Of a stretch of DNA of 59,217 nucleotides, positions 26,904 through 35,853 are shown one piece after another. The position numbers were made by a program, and so were the translations under genes. The notes under the pieces were generated by a model. The model was not told where the DNA came from. It did not search any database and saw nothing but the letters and a program-made list of their open reading frames with translations. The stretch's first letter is position 1, and every line of letters begins with the position of its first letter. Source of the DNA: an uncultured Oscillospiraceae bacterium (GTDB lineage: Bacteria > Bacillota > Clostridia > Oscillospirales > Acutalibacteraceae); contig CABULH010000021.1 of assembly GCA_902492455.1 (NCBI GenBank), forward strand, positions 1-59,217, written 5' to 3'.

Positions 26904-29782
26904 GAAGCCGCCCCTTTCTCCCGTTTTGCCAGCTCCTCGTTCTTTCTGGCGATCTCCTGATTGATGGTGAAGGTATAGGTTGTCAGCGTTTCACGGGCGT
27001 TTTTCCCGTTGTATACCACCTTTTTAAAGGCGTTGGACAGGTTGCGCTCCACGATATAGGTCGCCGGAATCACACCCATTTCTGTCACCGTATTCCACTG
27101 CTGCAGCAGGGTGGTAGATTGAGCCGTGGTCCAGGGCAGCTGCTTGATGGCTTCCTTGTTGGCTGTGGCATATCGGCCGGAGGCGCCCAGCGAGGCCTCG
27201 ATGGAGGTGCCGAACTGTCCCTGCACATCGGTGGAAACAAACCATTTGATAAAGGTCCATGCCTGATCCTTCAGGTCGGTTTTCAGCATGATAGCCGCTG
27301 TGCTGTTGAGGTTGGTGGTGGTCCCGCACAGGCTTCCATCCTCCCGCACGGTAGAAGGCACCGGGGCCATGGTCCACAGACCGCTGATCTCCGGCGCGGC
27401 CGCCTCCAGGTAGTTGTAAACGGTGTAGCTGTCAATACCGATGGGCATCTCACCGGTGCGGAAACGATTGAAGAAATTGTAGGACAGGGGAAAATCATAT
27501 TTGGTAAAGAAATCGGTGAACATGGTGAAGGCGTCAATGGCTTCCTCTTCCCCAAAGCGGGCGGCGGAAAAATCCTCCTCGTAATAGGTGACGCCCTGCT
27601 GGATCAGGAAGGTGGAATACAACCCGGAACCGCCGGCCGCGCCGGAGGGAATGCCGATCTGCAGGTTCTTCCGCTGTAGCACCGCCGCCGTGTCGATCAG
27701 TTCATCCCAGGTTTGCGGAATGGAGAGCCCCAGCTCCTCCAGCACGTCGGTGCGCACAAACATCATGGGAAACTCCGCCGTACAGGGCAGGCCGTAAACC
27801 TTATCCTTGTAGCGATAGGGAATCAGATTATTGTCAAAGAAATTCTCCCGCACCTGGTCGAAATCCTCGAAATCGCTCAAGGGCGTTACCGCGCCCCGAG
27901 CCGCCAGATTCACCGGATCGGTGGAGGCCACGAACAGCGCCACATCCGGCCCCTTTCCCGCCAGCACCGCTTCGATCAGGCCCCCCTGCACCAGGCTCAG
28001 ATTCACCCGTATCCCTTTTTCCGGCACAAAGGAGGAATCGATCATTCCCTTGAGTACCTGCATCTGATCCCGGCCCAGATTCATCCAGACATCCAGCGTC
28101 TCATCCCCATCGGAATAATCGCCCACCATACCGTAATCCTTGGAAAAGGAGCAGAAGATCACCTGCAGCTTATACCACAGCTCCCGGAAAAAGCCTTGGG
28201 ATTTTTTCACCGTCATCTTATCCGGAGAATGGATGGAGATAACATCCAGCTCCAGCGGCTGTTCGCTCAAGGTGGCGATCCAGTCGGCCAGGGAGCTGAT
28301 ATTGGTTTTGAAGGAATCCAACCGGTAAGGAATGGTTTCGGTATCCTTCAGGAAGGCGGTGATTTGTACAATCAGCGCATCCAGATAAGAGGTTTCGCTG
28401 CCGGCTCCAATCAAACCGCTTTCCAGATACTCCCGCTGCTGCTCCAATGTTTGCAGCAGGGCTTTCAGCCGGTCGGGTAATTCGGGAATGCTGGCCTCCA
28501 AATCATAGTCCCGCAGGCTGTCCGGCGAGGTTCCGGTGACCATCACGATGCTGCGATATACTGCGTTCAGCTCGGTCAGCGCATCGGTCAGGGTCAGAAT
28601 GGCGGATTCATATTCACCGGAGACAATATCCATCCGCAGGGTGTGGGGTCCCGCTTCCAAATAAAATTTGTAGGCGTCCTCTCCTCCCAGCGTCTTTATA
28701 GTCCAGCCCCGGGAATAATCGAAGGCCTGAACCTCCATCTCCGCAAAGGGCAGCGCGTCGTCTATCCAGATCCGCCGCAGCACGCTCATGCCGTATTTCG
28801 CATTCTGCCTTGCGCGAAAGCTGATCTCATAAAATCCGCTTTTTTCCACCTCAAAGGACCATTCCACCCATTGGCCGTTGTTCTGCCAGTTGGTGCCGCC
28901 CATCATATTCAGCGACATCACCGCCGGCGAAGAAGGCCAGGTGGCGGCGCTGCTTTTGTCGTAGCCCGCCTGGATACCGGCGTCGGATTTCCGGGAAAAG
29001 CCCTCCCCCTGGAGGATAATTTCCTCTCCGGCGGTATCCGCCGCTCCCTCCGCCTTCTTTTCGGCGTATACCGTCTCATAGGTATCCGCCGCCGACTGGG
29101 GATGAAACCGCATCCCCATCAGGGTGACGTCCGCCTGGCTGAAGCTCATAGTCAGGCGATGGGCTCCCGGCGTGAGATAAACCGCCAGCGGCGCATTGTA
29201 CTTTCCATCGGCGTCATACAGGTTCCGGATCACCTTGTCGTCGGAAAGCTCCTGCTGGGGCTGCACGTCATTGCCCCGGTCATCCTTGATAAAAAGCTCT
29301 TCCGTCCCGCTGGGCACATATCGATAGGGTCTGTCCAGGGTCAGCCGTTCCCACTCATCATAAGGCGCCGCACCATCCAACAGCAGGGAGAAGCTGATCT
29401 TGCTGTGCAGGCTTTCCTCTGTGCGATAAGTGAACTCCAGGCAGTAAAGCCCTTCCTCCTGCACCTCAAACTCCCAGGAGACCTCGCCCCCTTCGCCCAG
29501 CACCGTCAGTTCTTTGCCGTCTTGGGATAAGTCGGTGTCCGCCGCGTCGTTCGGCCGCGCCTTGGACATATCCAAGATCGCTTCACCTTTCGGTGCCGCC
29601 CGATCTATGTACAGCTGGCGATAGGCCGCATAGCTGCCTTCCGCCGCAGGGCGGACCATATCCGTTTTCACTGTTTTTTCCTGCGCTGCCGCGGCTGAAG
29701 CCGCCGTGCCGGAAAGGCCGCTGCCCAGTATCACCATCGGCGCCAATCCCAGAGCCAGGATTCTCCTTCCCACGCCTTTCAT
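26900..29782 (-). CDS. large secreted binding protein: two sandwich modules fused to a solute-binding domain
   Basis: The 960-aa protein has a signal peptide with no lipobox (to about residue 35). Two beta-sandwich, CBM-like modules follow: EVSWEFEVQEEGLYCLEFTY near 100 and GQWVEWSFEVEKSGFYEISF near 305, each with a mixed-strand core. A helical linker region (about 400-530) leads to a family 1 solute-binding fold (about 560-930) with GLIEAVLAGKGPDVALFVAS, YGLPCTAEFPMMFVRTDVL and AWTFIKWFVSTDVQGQFGT. The protein is twice the usual length. Carrying its own glycan-binding modules, it may capture polymer and hand off oligosaccharide to set 2. How it stays at the surface is unclear. Confidence 0.8.
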   Translation of the reverse strand: MKGVGRRILALGLAPMVILGSGLSGTAASAAAAQEKTVKTDMVRPAAEGSYAAYRQLYIDRAAPKGEAILDMSKARPNDAADTDLSQDGKELTVLGEGGEVSWEFEVQEEGLYCLEFTYRTEESLHSKISFSLLLDGAAPYDEWERLTLDRPYRYVPSGTEELFIKDDRGNDVQPQQELSDDKVIRNLYDADGKYNAPLAVYLTPGAHRLTMSFSQADVTLMGMRFHPQSAADTYETVYAEKKAEGAADTAGEEIILQGEGFSRKSDAGIQAGYDKSSAATWPSSPAVMSLNMMGGTNWQNNGQWVEWSFEVEKSGFYEISFRARQNAKYGMSVLRRIWIDDALPFAEMEVQAFDYSRGWTIKTLGGEDAYKFYLEAGPHTLRMDIVSGEYESAILTLTDALTELNAVYRSIVMVTGTSPDSLRDYDLEASIPELPDRLKALLQTLEQQREYLESGLIGAGSETSYLDALIVQITAFLKDTETIPYRLDSFKTNISSLADWIATLSEQPLELDVISIHSPDKMTVKKSQGFFRELWYKLQVIFCSFSKDYGMVGDYSDGDETLDVWMNLGRDQMQVLKGMIDSSFVPEKGIRVNLSLVQGGLIEAVLAGKGPDVALFVASTDPVNLAARGAVTPLSDFEDFDQVRENFFDNNLIPYRYKDKVYGLPCTAEFPMMFVRTDVLEELGLSIPQTWDELIDTAAVLQRKNLQIGIPSGAAGGSGLYSTFLIQQGVTYYEEDFSAARFGEEEAIDAFTMFTDFFTKYDFPLSYNFFNRFRTGEMPIGIDSYTVYNYLEAAAPEISGLWTMAPVPSTVREDGSLCGTTTNLNSTAAIMLKTDLKDQAWTFIKWFVSTDVQGQFGTSIEASLGASGRYATANKEAIKQLPWTTAQSTTLLQQWNTVTEMGVIPATYIVERNLSNAFKKVVYNGKNARETLTTYTFTINQEIARKNEELAKREKGAAS

Positions 29783-29795
29783 CCTGTTTCCTCCT

Positions 29796-31205
29796 TTATC
29801 CGATTCCGAAGGGTTCCACCCGCTCCTTCTCCAAAATGTTTCCCTGCAGATCGGTGACCACCCGGGTCCCGGCAGGAACCACGGCGATCTCTTTTCCGTT
29901 GATATTCAGGGACGCCTGCCGGCCGTCGTTTTTCACGGTATAAACGCGGTCGCCCCAGGTCTGCGTATATTCGCAGGCGCCGCCTCCCACGGTGCCCCAG
30001 CGCAATTCTTCCCGCACCGGCGTCACCCCGTACATCCGGGCGGTGTATTCCAAAAAGGCCAGAATGGTGGGACCATAATTCACCATCCCACCTTTAAGGG
30101 AAGGCGTCGCCGTGAAGGGATCAAACTGCTGCGGAAAAACGCTGGGATTGTTCTTCGCCAGTGCGTCGCACAGCTTATGCCCCAGCACCGGAATCAAAGA
30201 ATACCAGCCGTAGTTTTCCAGCGCCCGGATGGCCCGCTGATAGGTTAGTCCCTGAGGCTGGCCGCTCCAATCGTTGTAATCCGTGCTGCGAAACAGCGGA
30301 TCATCCGCCGCGATGGAAACCAGCGGCATCGGCGTCCAGAATTCTTTGGGATTCAGCAGATGCTCCCGGACAAAGCGGTCAGCCATATGTTGATCGAAAG
30401 CGCCGTGATACATCACCCGCAGATTGTTGTGGATCAGCGTATCCAGGAATTGATTGTTTCCGTCCCGGTCGTAGCAGGCGCCCTTTTCCTCCCGCCAGAG
30501 ATAGGCACGGATTTTCTTCCGCACCTCCTGGGCCTTGCGCCGCCACTCCGCCTCCTCACCGTTGCCCAGCAGCGCTGAAATATCCGCCAGCGCCTCCCGT
30601 CCGTCGCAGGAATAAGCCATCATATCCATGGATTCATAGGGCATTTTCCCCTGTCCCACAGGCGGCGTATCCTCACCCCAGGCATTGGGAGCGTCAAAAA
30701 AACGGGTGCTGTTGTCTTCGCCGGTATCATAAACACAGAAGGATTCCAGGCAGCCGTTTCCGTCCGAATCCCGGGTGCGCCACAGGTATTCGTCAAAGCG
30801 CCGCAGTACGTCGTACAGCTGCCTCAGATAAGCTTTGTCTTCCTTTCCCATCCAGTAGTACACATTCAGCGCGTGCCAGGGAAAGCAGTATCCCTGGAGA
30901 TGGGAAAACATCAGCCCCAGCTTGCCCTCCTGCTGGTAGATCACCGACGGCAGACGGCCGTCCTCCCGCATGTGATCCATAAACATCCGCTGATTGTTCA
31001 GCGCCGTCGCCAAGTTTCGTTTGGCGTACATCTCTCCGCCCATAGGCTGCGTCTCCAGCCACAGGCCGATATAATCTCCGCCCTCGATCAGAACCGGCTT
31101 ACCATTGAAATCTTTTACATTTTGAAGTTCATATCGTTCAGCCGCATCATAAACTCTCTGCCACACAGCGTCCTCAGTCCAAAAGGAAACGCTTGTCTGA
31201 ACCAT
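29796..31205 (-). CDS. (alpha/alpha)6-barrel glycosidase, GH63/MGH1-like
   Basis: The 469-aa cytoplasmic protein has the helical-barrel pattern of GH63, GH37 and mannosylglycerate-hydrolase-like enzymes: HMREDGRLPSVIYQQEG, YLWRTRDSDGNGCLESFCVYD with acidic residues, DMMAYSCDGREALADISALL, WSGQPQGLTYQRAIRALENY, and a short C-terminal beta domain. These inverting enzymes cleave alpha-glucosides or alpha-mannosides; the substrate cannot be fixed here. GGGAGG sits 6 nt before the ATG. It is the first gene of the long minus-strand cluster and lies just behind the palindromic operator candidate. Confidence 0.72.
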   Translation of the reverse strand: MVQTSVSFWTEDAVWQRVYDAAERYELQNVKDFNGKPVLIEGGDYIGLWLETQPMGGEMYAKRNLATALNNQRMFMDHMREDGRLPSVIYQQEGKLGLMFSHLQGYCFPWHALNVYYWMGKEDKAYLRQLYDVLRRFDEYLWRTRDSDGNGCLESFCVYDTGEDNSTRFFDAPNAWGEDTPPVGQGKMPYESMDMMAYSCDGREALADISALLGNGEEAEWRRKAQEVRKKIRAYLWREEKGACYDRDGNNQFLDTLIHNNLRVMYHGAFDQHMADRFVREHLLNPKEFWTPMPLVSIAADDPLFRSTDYNDWSGQPQGLTYQRAIRALENYGWYSLIPVLGHKLCDALAKNNPSVFPQQFDPFTATPSLKGGMVNYGPTILAFLEYTARMYGVTPVREELRWGTVGGGACEYTQTWGDRVYTVKNDGRQASLNINGKEIAVVPAGTRVVTDLQGNILEKERVEPFGIG

Positions 31206-31230
31206 GGTTAAACCTCCCGTATATTCGCTT

Positions 31231-31259
31231 ATTTATCAGGAAATTATTTCCTGATAAAT
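31231..31259. promoter_or_regulatory. perfect palindrome, candidate operator
   Basis: ATTTATCAGGAAAT, T, ATTTCCTGATAAAT: 14-bp perfect arms with a single central base, 26-54 bp upstream of the first gene of the glycan cluster. A weak minus-strand promoter (TTGAAA at 31265-31270, A/T-rich hexamer at 31242-31247) would overlap it. No T-run follows, so it is more likely a binding site for a dimeric regulator than a terminator. Confidence 0.65.
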
Positions 31260-31334
31260 TTCTTTTTCAACAACTCTACTAAAATCTTATCAGAAATAGC
31301 TACATATGAAAATATCGTAAATTAGCAGATTTAA

Positions 31335-31363
31335 TTGACTTATTTTAACATATCTGTTATCTT
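31335..31363 (+). promoter_or_regulatory. sigma-A-type promoter for the AraC gene
   Basis: TTGACT (31335-31340), 17 bp, TATCTT (31358-31363). It lies about 70 bp before the start of the AraC regulator in an AT-rich stretch. Confidence 0.65.
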
Positions 31364-31431
31364 TAGGATGGCGGGTGTTTTCACCTGCCCGCTGCCGTAT
31401 TTCAGCCTATTTTCGGAGAGGGGAACACAGG

Positions 31432-32433
31432 ATGACTCATCAGGAACTGATGAACATGCTCACAGGCTATACGACGAAGGAATTGGAGTGGCGGGAAAAG
31501 TATTATTATTCCAACAGCGAAAATCATTTGGTGCCGCCGCTGCCCGCCAATATTCATTACTGCCCGGAAGAACTGACTCCACAGGCGCTCTATCGGCCGG
31601 ACAGCAGTATTTCCCCTTATCTGCATGAACGGTTTGTGCCCAACGAATACCACGATCACCAGTTTGTGGAGCTAATGTACCAGTTTTCCGGCTGCTGCTC
31701 CAATACCATAGAGGGCACCACCACCCTGCTGCAGAAGAGAGATATCTGCATTCTGCCGCCAGGTGTCTATCATCTGCCGGAGGTATATGACGACAACAGC
31801 ACCATGGTGAATCTGCTGATCAAGTCGGAGACCTTTTACCGCATCTGCCAGAATTTCATCCTGGACCACAACCATCTGCTGTCCCGTTTTGCCAGCAGCG
31901 TGCAGTATGATAAGTCTTATCCCAAGTATTACTTTAACCGCGGCAGCAACGAAAAAATCGATTATCTGATGTGCGAGGTGCTGATCGAGTACATAGAAAA
32001 CCGCATTTACAGCGATTTAATCATTGAGAATCTGCTGGCGGCCATCTTCTGCGAGCTGTTCCGCTCCCCGCCGGAACAGGTGGAGCTCTCCCGTCAGCTC
32101 ACCTCCCCCACCCAGCCGATTCTGCCCATTCTCCAATATGTCTATAACAACTTCAAAACCGTAACGCTGGAGGAACTTTCAGAGAAGTTCTGCTATACCT
32201 CTCAGCATTTATGCCGTATGTTCAAAACCCATACCGGCCACAGCTTCAGCCAGTATCTGCTGGAGATCCGCATTACCCGCGCCAAGCAGCTGCTGGGCAA
32301 TACCGATTTCAGCATCAGTCATATCGCCGCTCTCAGCGGCTTCGAATGCGTACCCTATTTTCACCGGAAATTTAAGAGCGAGGTGGGCTGCACGCCCAAT
32401 GAATACCGCCAGCGCTCCCTGACGGAAAGCTGA
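31432..32433 (+). CDS. AraC-family transcriptional regulator
   Basis: The 333-aa protein has an N-terminal cupin-type effector domain (NEYHDHQFVELMYQFSG, KRDICILPPGVYHLPEV) and two C-terminal HTH units in the last 100 residues (VTLEELSEKFCYTSQHLCRM and DFSISHIAALSGFECVPYFH, followed by FKSEVGCTPNEYRQ). ATG 31432 follows GGAGAGGGG. AraC proteins of this form usually sense a sugar and activate the divergent operon. It faces the 25-kb minus-strand glycan cluster across 226 bp that contain a palindrome, so it is its likely regulator. Confidence 0.9.
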   Translation: MTHQELMNMLTGYTTKELEWREKYYYSNSENHLVPPLPANIHYCPEELTPQALYRPDSSISPYLHERFVPNEYHDHQFVELMYQFSGCCSNTIEGTTTLLQKRDICILPPGVYHLPEVYDDNSTMVNLLIKSETFYRICQNFILDHNHLLSRFASSVQYDKSYPKYYFNRGSNEKIDYLMCEVLIEYIENRIYSDLIIENLLAAIFCELFRSPPEQVELSRQLTSPTQPILPILQYVYNNFKTVTLEELSEKFCYTSQHLCRMFKTHTGHSFSQYLLEIRITRAKQLLGNTDFSISHIAALSGFECVPYFHRKFKSEVGCTPNEYRQRSLTES

Positions 32434-32443
32434 AAATCCTCGT

Positions 32444-32488
32444 AAAAACACCGCGGGCCAACAGCTGCAACCGGTCCGCGGTGTTTTT
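32444..32488. terminator. bidirectional terminator
   Basis: AAAAACACCGCGG and CCGCGGTGTTTTT (13-bp perfect arms, 19-nt loop) lie between the converging AraC gene and the minus-strand glycosidase gene. Confidence 0.88.
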
Positions 32489-32509
32489 GCGCTTTTCCGG
32501 CGAAGCCGG

Positions 32510-33556
32510 TCAATCGTCCGCTTCTATCCGGCCGTCTGCTTCAAAGATCACCGGCCGGATGTTCAGCAGCCCCTCGGTTTGCGGATCCGGCCGCTCTCCC
32601 CGAAAGGCATACCACGGCCGGCAATCAGGTCCGTCAAACGTCGTCAGATGGCCGCCGAAAACAATTCGGCCCCGTTCATCCTTACGGAAGGGCCCCATAG
32701 GCGTATCGCTGTAGGCGACTCCCGCCCAATACTCGAATCCCGTCCCAGGCGGTCCCGGATGCACCATTTCCGCCCGATCCCCCGGATGATGAATACCGGC
32801 GAAAAACAGATAATACCGCCCCTTTTCCTTCATCATCCAGGGACCTTCCAGCCAGCGGAAATTCCAGGGCAGGCCGATGTCCGCATTGGAAGCTGTCACA
32901 ATACGCTGCTTTTCTCCTACCAGCGTCACACTATCCCGCTCAAGCCCTGACAGATCAATTTCCTGCACAAATATATCCCCGCCGGGAATATAGGCGTAGG
33001 TTTTTCCGTCGTCATCGCCGAACAGCGAGGTGTCGCATCCGGCGCCGATGATCTCCGTAATATGGCGGTAGGGTCCTTCCACCTGGTCGGCGACTCCCAC
33101 AAACGCGTACAAACCGTTTTCACCCGTGCGGTTGTAATCTTTTCGAATCCAGTTGTCCGCGGTAAAGGTGAGATAAAACTTCCCGTTGATTTTTGTAATC
33201 TCCGGCGCCCAGAAGCGGTGCTTATACGGGCAATCCTCCGGCAGATCGGCGGATCGAACCAGCCAGCCCACCGGCTGCCAACACTGCAGATCCTGGGATT
33301 TATAAAGAAAGATGCCGGGCGAAGAGTTGTCATCCGGCTTTTCCGGGTCTCTCTCGGTGTGGTGATGGAAAGGGTAGATGGTATGCACCAAGTAATACCA
33401 TCCGCCCTCCCGAATCATGCAGGGATCCCGCAGCAGTTCCGCTTCCACCCGCTCGCCGCCGTGCAGCGGATGTGCCACAGCCTTGTAGCGCGCCGGCTGG
33501 AACCGTTTTTCATCCCAGCCGGCCTGATGATAGACAATCGGGTTCACTATATCCAT
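32510..33556 (-). CDS. GH43-like glycosidase
   Basis: The 348-aa protein starts at ATG 33556, with AAGGAGA 9 nt upstream; the longer frame would run back into the neighbouring gene. Propeller motifs are ELLRDPCMIREGGWYYLVHT (first Asp), RFWAPEITKINGKFYLTFTA (second Asp) and FRWLEGPWMMKEKGRYYLFF (catalytic Glu), a good match to GH43. There is no signal peptide. It lies 19 bp behind the beta-helix lipoprotein gene and forms a two-gene unit with it, converging on the AraC gene. It probably acts on the oligosaccharides released by that partner. Confidence 0.83.
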   Translation of the reverse strand: MDIVNPIVYHQAGWDEKRFQPARYKAVAHPLHGGERVEAELLRDPCMIREGGWYYLVHTIYPFHHHTERDPEKPDDNSSPGIFLYKSQDLQCWQPVGWLVRSADLPEDCPYKHRFWAPEITKINGKFYLTFTADNWIRKDYNRTGENGLYAFVGVADQVEGPYRHITEIIGAGCDTSLFGDDDGKTYAYIPGGDIFVQEIDLSGLERDSVTLVGEKQRIVTASNADIGLPWNFRWLEGPWMMKEKGRYYLFFAGIHHPGDRAEMVHPGPPGTGFEYWAGVAYSDTPMGPFRKDERGRIVFGGHLTTFDGPDCRPWYAFRGERPDPQTEGLLNIRPVIFEADGRIEADD

Positions 33557-33575
33557 CCAACCGTTCTCCTTGAAC

Positions 33576-35621
33576 TTATTGGCAGTGGAGCTGCCGCACG
33601 TCCCCTTTGCAGTATTTGGCCGAATTCTTGATATTGTTGCCCTCCAGGGTGATCCCTTCGCAGGCGTACAGATAAATGGCATAGTCCGCTTCCTCGCCAT
33701 AGTAATAACTGGCGGGAGTTTGAGTGGCGGGCTCACCATCGGCAGAGACCGGCCCCGCCGCTTTGGTCACAGCATTTTCAATGGTGTTGTTCCGTACCGT
33801 TACATTACCGGCATTCTTAACCAGCACGCCGGAATATTGGGAATCCCGGATGGTGTTGCCCTCGATGGTGATATTCTTATAAGCATCGGTGACCTTGGAT
33901 GGGGTCGCACCAGGATAATACTGAAAGGGACCCACAGAAATCGCACCGGAGTGCTGGAAGACAAAATGAGTGGCATAAGGGCTGCTGTTGCTTTCAACAA
34001 TGGTGTTGTTGCGGATCACCACATCGGTGGAATTGGGACCTTCACCCCAATCCCGCTGCTCACAGTCGATGCAGATGGCGGACAAGCCGGAACGCTCGAT
34101 GAGATTGTTTTCCATCAGCAGCCCCTTGCAGCCCTGTACCAGCACCCGGCAGCCCATGTCGTGAAAATAGCAGTCCTTGATCTCCGCGTTGACCGGGCGC
34201 CAGGAATCCTCGTTCTCCACCATGTCGCCCTTCTGAACGCTGATCTCCTGATCCAGCGTCACCCGAACACAGGCGTTGCGGGAAAGGGAATCGAAGAAGT
34301 TGTAATGGTCAATCATATCCTGACGAGCAGCGTCATTATACGCCGTATCACTAATCTCTTCTACAGCCACCACCTTGGCCGAGCCGCGGCGGGTGTAGTC
34401 GTCTCCATTGAAAAAGCTCAGAGTATCCCCCACCTTGACCGCCGGCGTACCGGTGCTGGTGCTTTTATAAATAACGGTTGTGGGATTTTCCTGCTCATAT
34501 AAAAAGCCCACATGGCCCATGATGTCCAGGCTGTCGTCCTCGCAAAAGCCGAAAATGCAGTTTTGAAATTTGGGAGAACCTCCGTTGTATTCCCACTGAC
34601 CAGCTGATCCGGCCACCAGACGATTGGTTCCGGGACGGCGGATGTTGTATACCCGCTGCACCACATCGGTTCCCAACCCGCCCCATATCAGGCCGATCAT
34701 GCCGCTGCCGTAGTTGGTGATATCCAGCAGCTGCATATCCTTGCAGGCGTTCATGTGGATCAGCTGAGCCATGCCGCCAGTGGTGGCGATAGCTCCAATT
34801 TGTCCTGCTTTCAGAACCTTTTCATCCGTCATGTTACGGTTACAGGCAACCCCATTAAACCGGACGATACCATTTTCTTCACTCATCATCTCCACTGAAG
34901 AATAGGAAATAAAACAAGTCTGAATCATACTGCCATCTTCTTTGAACCATTGAAATGTGCCGCCGTTGTAGACCTTGGGATGAAGGGTATAGCTGTCCAT
35001 CAGCTTCACTGTCAGCGTTTGAGCGCCTTCATCGTATTCCTGTACGGTAAACTGAGTAGACATAAACGGATCGCGTTCTACCGTCGCAGGGCCTTGGACA
35101 ATCACGTTGGAACAAGCCATAAAAGAAATCAGCCGCTGGGTTCCCTCCAGAATAAACTCACAGCCGCTGATATCCAAATACAGATCCTGCACACCGGTAA
35201 ACTCAAACGGCACCTGGCCAGCATACCGGTAGATACCGGGCTCCACTTTGAAATAATGATCGCCCTTGGCCAGCATCAGCGTCAGCTGGGTCTGCAGTTT
35301 CTGTGCCGCTTCCCGCTGCTGCTGCTTCTCCTCCTCGGTATAGGTTTTCGCATAAATCGGATCATTCACTTTGTAGGAGGCGATGGATTTTTTGTATTCG
35401 CTGATATCCATGGGCTTCTCATCCCGAATATACTGCATAATATCCTCTCCTTCTCCGGAAGTGGTTCCGGATGATACTGTGGAACTATCCTGACTTCCCG
35501 TGCCGCCGCCCGGCGATGATGTGCCGGAAGATGGATCCTTACCGCTATTGCAGGCTGTTAAAGATACCAGCATAGACAACAGTGTCGCCCAAACAATCGA
35601 TTGAGTCCAGCGTTTTTTCAT
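33576..35621 (-). CDS. beta-helix lipoprotein, paralogue of the GH110-like pair
   Basis: The start at ATG 35621 follows GGGAGGAGACAAA. The 681-aa protein has lipobox LTAC, a Ser/Gly-rich linker (to about residue 45), then parallel beta-helix repeats (LYLDISGCEFILEGT, NNTIVESNSS, NITIEGNTIRDSQYSGVLVK, NVTVRNNTIENAV). At the site of the acidic pair it reads EDDSLDIMG where the paralogues have DDATNVHG and DDGTNIHD, so Asn and His are replaced. It is surface-anchored, and activity may differ from that of the other two. It pairs with the GH43-like gene downstream. Confidence 0.72.
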   Translation of the reverse strand: MKKRWTQSIVWATLLSMLVSLTACNSGKDPSSGTSSPGGGTGSQDSSTVSSGTTSGEGEDIMQYIRDEKPMDISEYKKSIASYKVNDPIYAKTYTEEEKQQQREAAQKLQTQLTLMLAKGDHYFKVEPGIYRYAGQVPFEFTGVQDLYLDISGCEFILEGTQRLISFMACSNVIVQGPATVERDPFMSTQFTVQEYDEGAQTLTVKLMDSYTLHPKVYNGGTFQWFKEDGSMIQTCFISYSSVEMMSEENGIVRFNGVACNRNMTDEKVLKAGQIGAIATTGGMAQLIHMNACKDMQLLDITNYGSGMIGLIWGGLGTDVVQRVYNIRRPGTNRLVAGSAGQWEYNGGSPKFQNCIFGFCEDDSLDIMGHVGFLYEQENPTTVIYKSTSTGTPAVKVGDTLSFFNGDDYTRRGSAKVVAVEEISDTAYNDAARQDMIDHYNFFDSLSRNACVRVTLDQEISVQKGDMVENEDSWRPVNAEIKDCYFHDMGCRVLVQGCKGLLMENNLIERSGLSAICIDCEQRDWGEGPNSTDVVIRNNTIVESNSSPYATHFVFQHSGAISVGPFQYYPGATPSKVTDAYKNITIEGNTIRDSQYSGVLVKNAGNVTVRNNTIENAVTKAAGPVSADGEPATQTPASYYYGEEADYAIYLYACEGITLEGNNIKNSAKYCKGDVRQLHCQ

Positions 35622-35793
35622 TTTGTCTCCTCCCGCATTCACACTTGTCCCAAAAAGATACCATAACTTCTCTTCTAAAATAGCAAGATTTTTGTCTGAT
35701 GAAAATAACCAAATTTCACCACTTAACATGCACTATTTGAACATTTACAGCAATCCCCCCTCTGTATCTGGTCACTATCAGTGCCTGTGAACA

Positions 35794-35829
35794 CAAAAAA
35801 GCCGCCGAACCTCATGGTTCGGCGGCTTT
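35794..35829 (-). terminator. terminator of nrdR
   Basis: AAAGCCGCCGAACC-TCAT-GGTTCGGCGGCTTT is a perfect 14-bp stem. On the minus strand it is followed by a T-run (35794-35800), 25 bp after the nrdR stop. Confidence 0.9.
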
Positions 35830-35853
35830 GAAAAACATACTTACGCCAGTATC

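Noticed and set aside
35641..35853. Possible regulatory region upstream of the beta-helix lipoprotein
   Set aside because: AT-rich and surely holds a promoter, but no hexamer pair with good spacing stood out enough to report.
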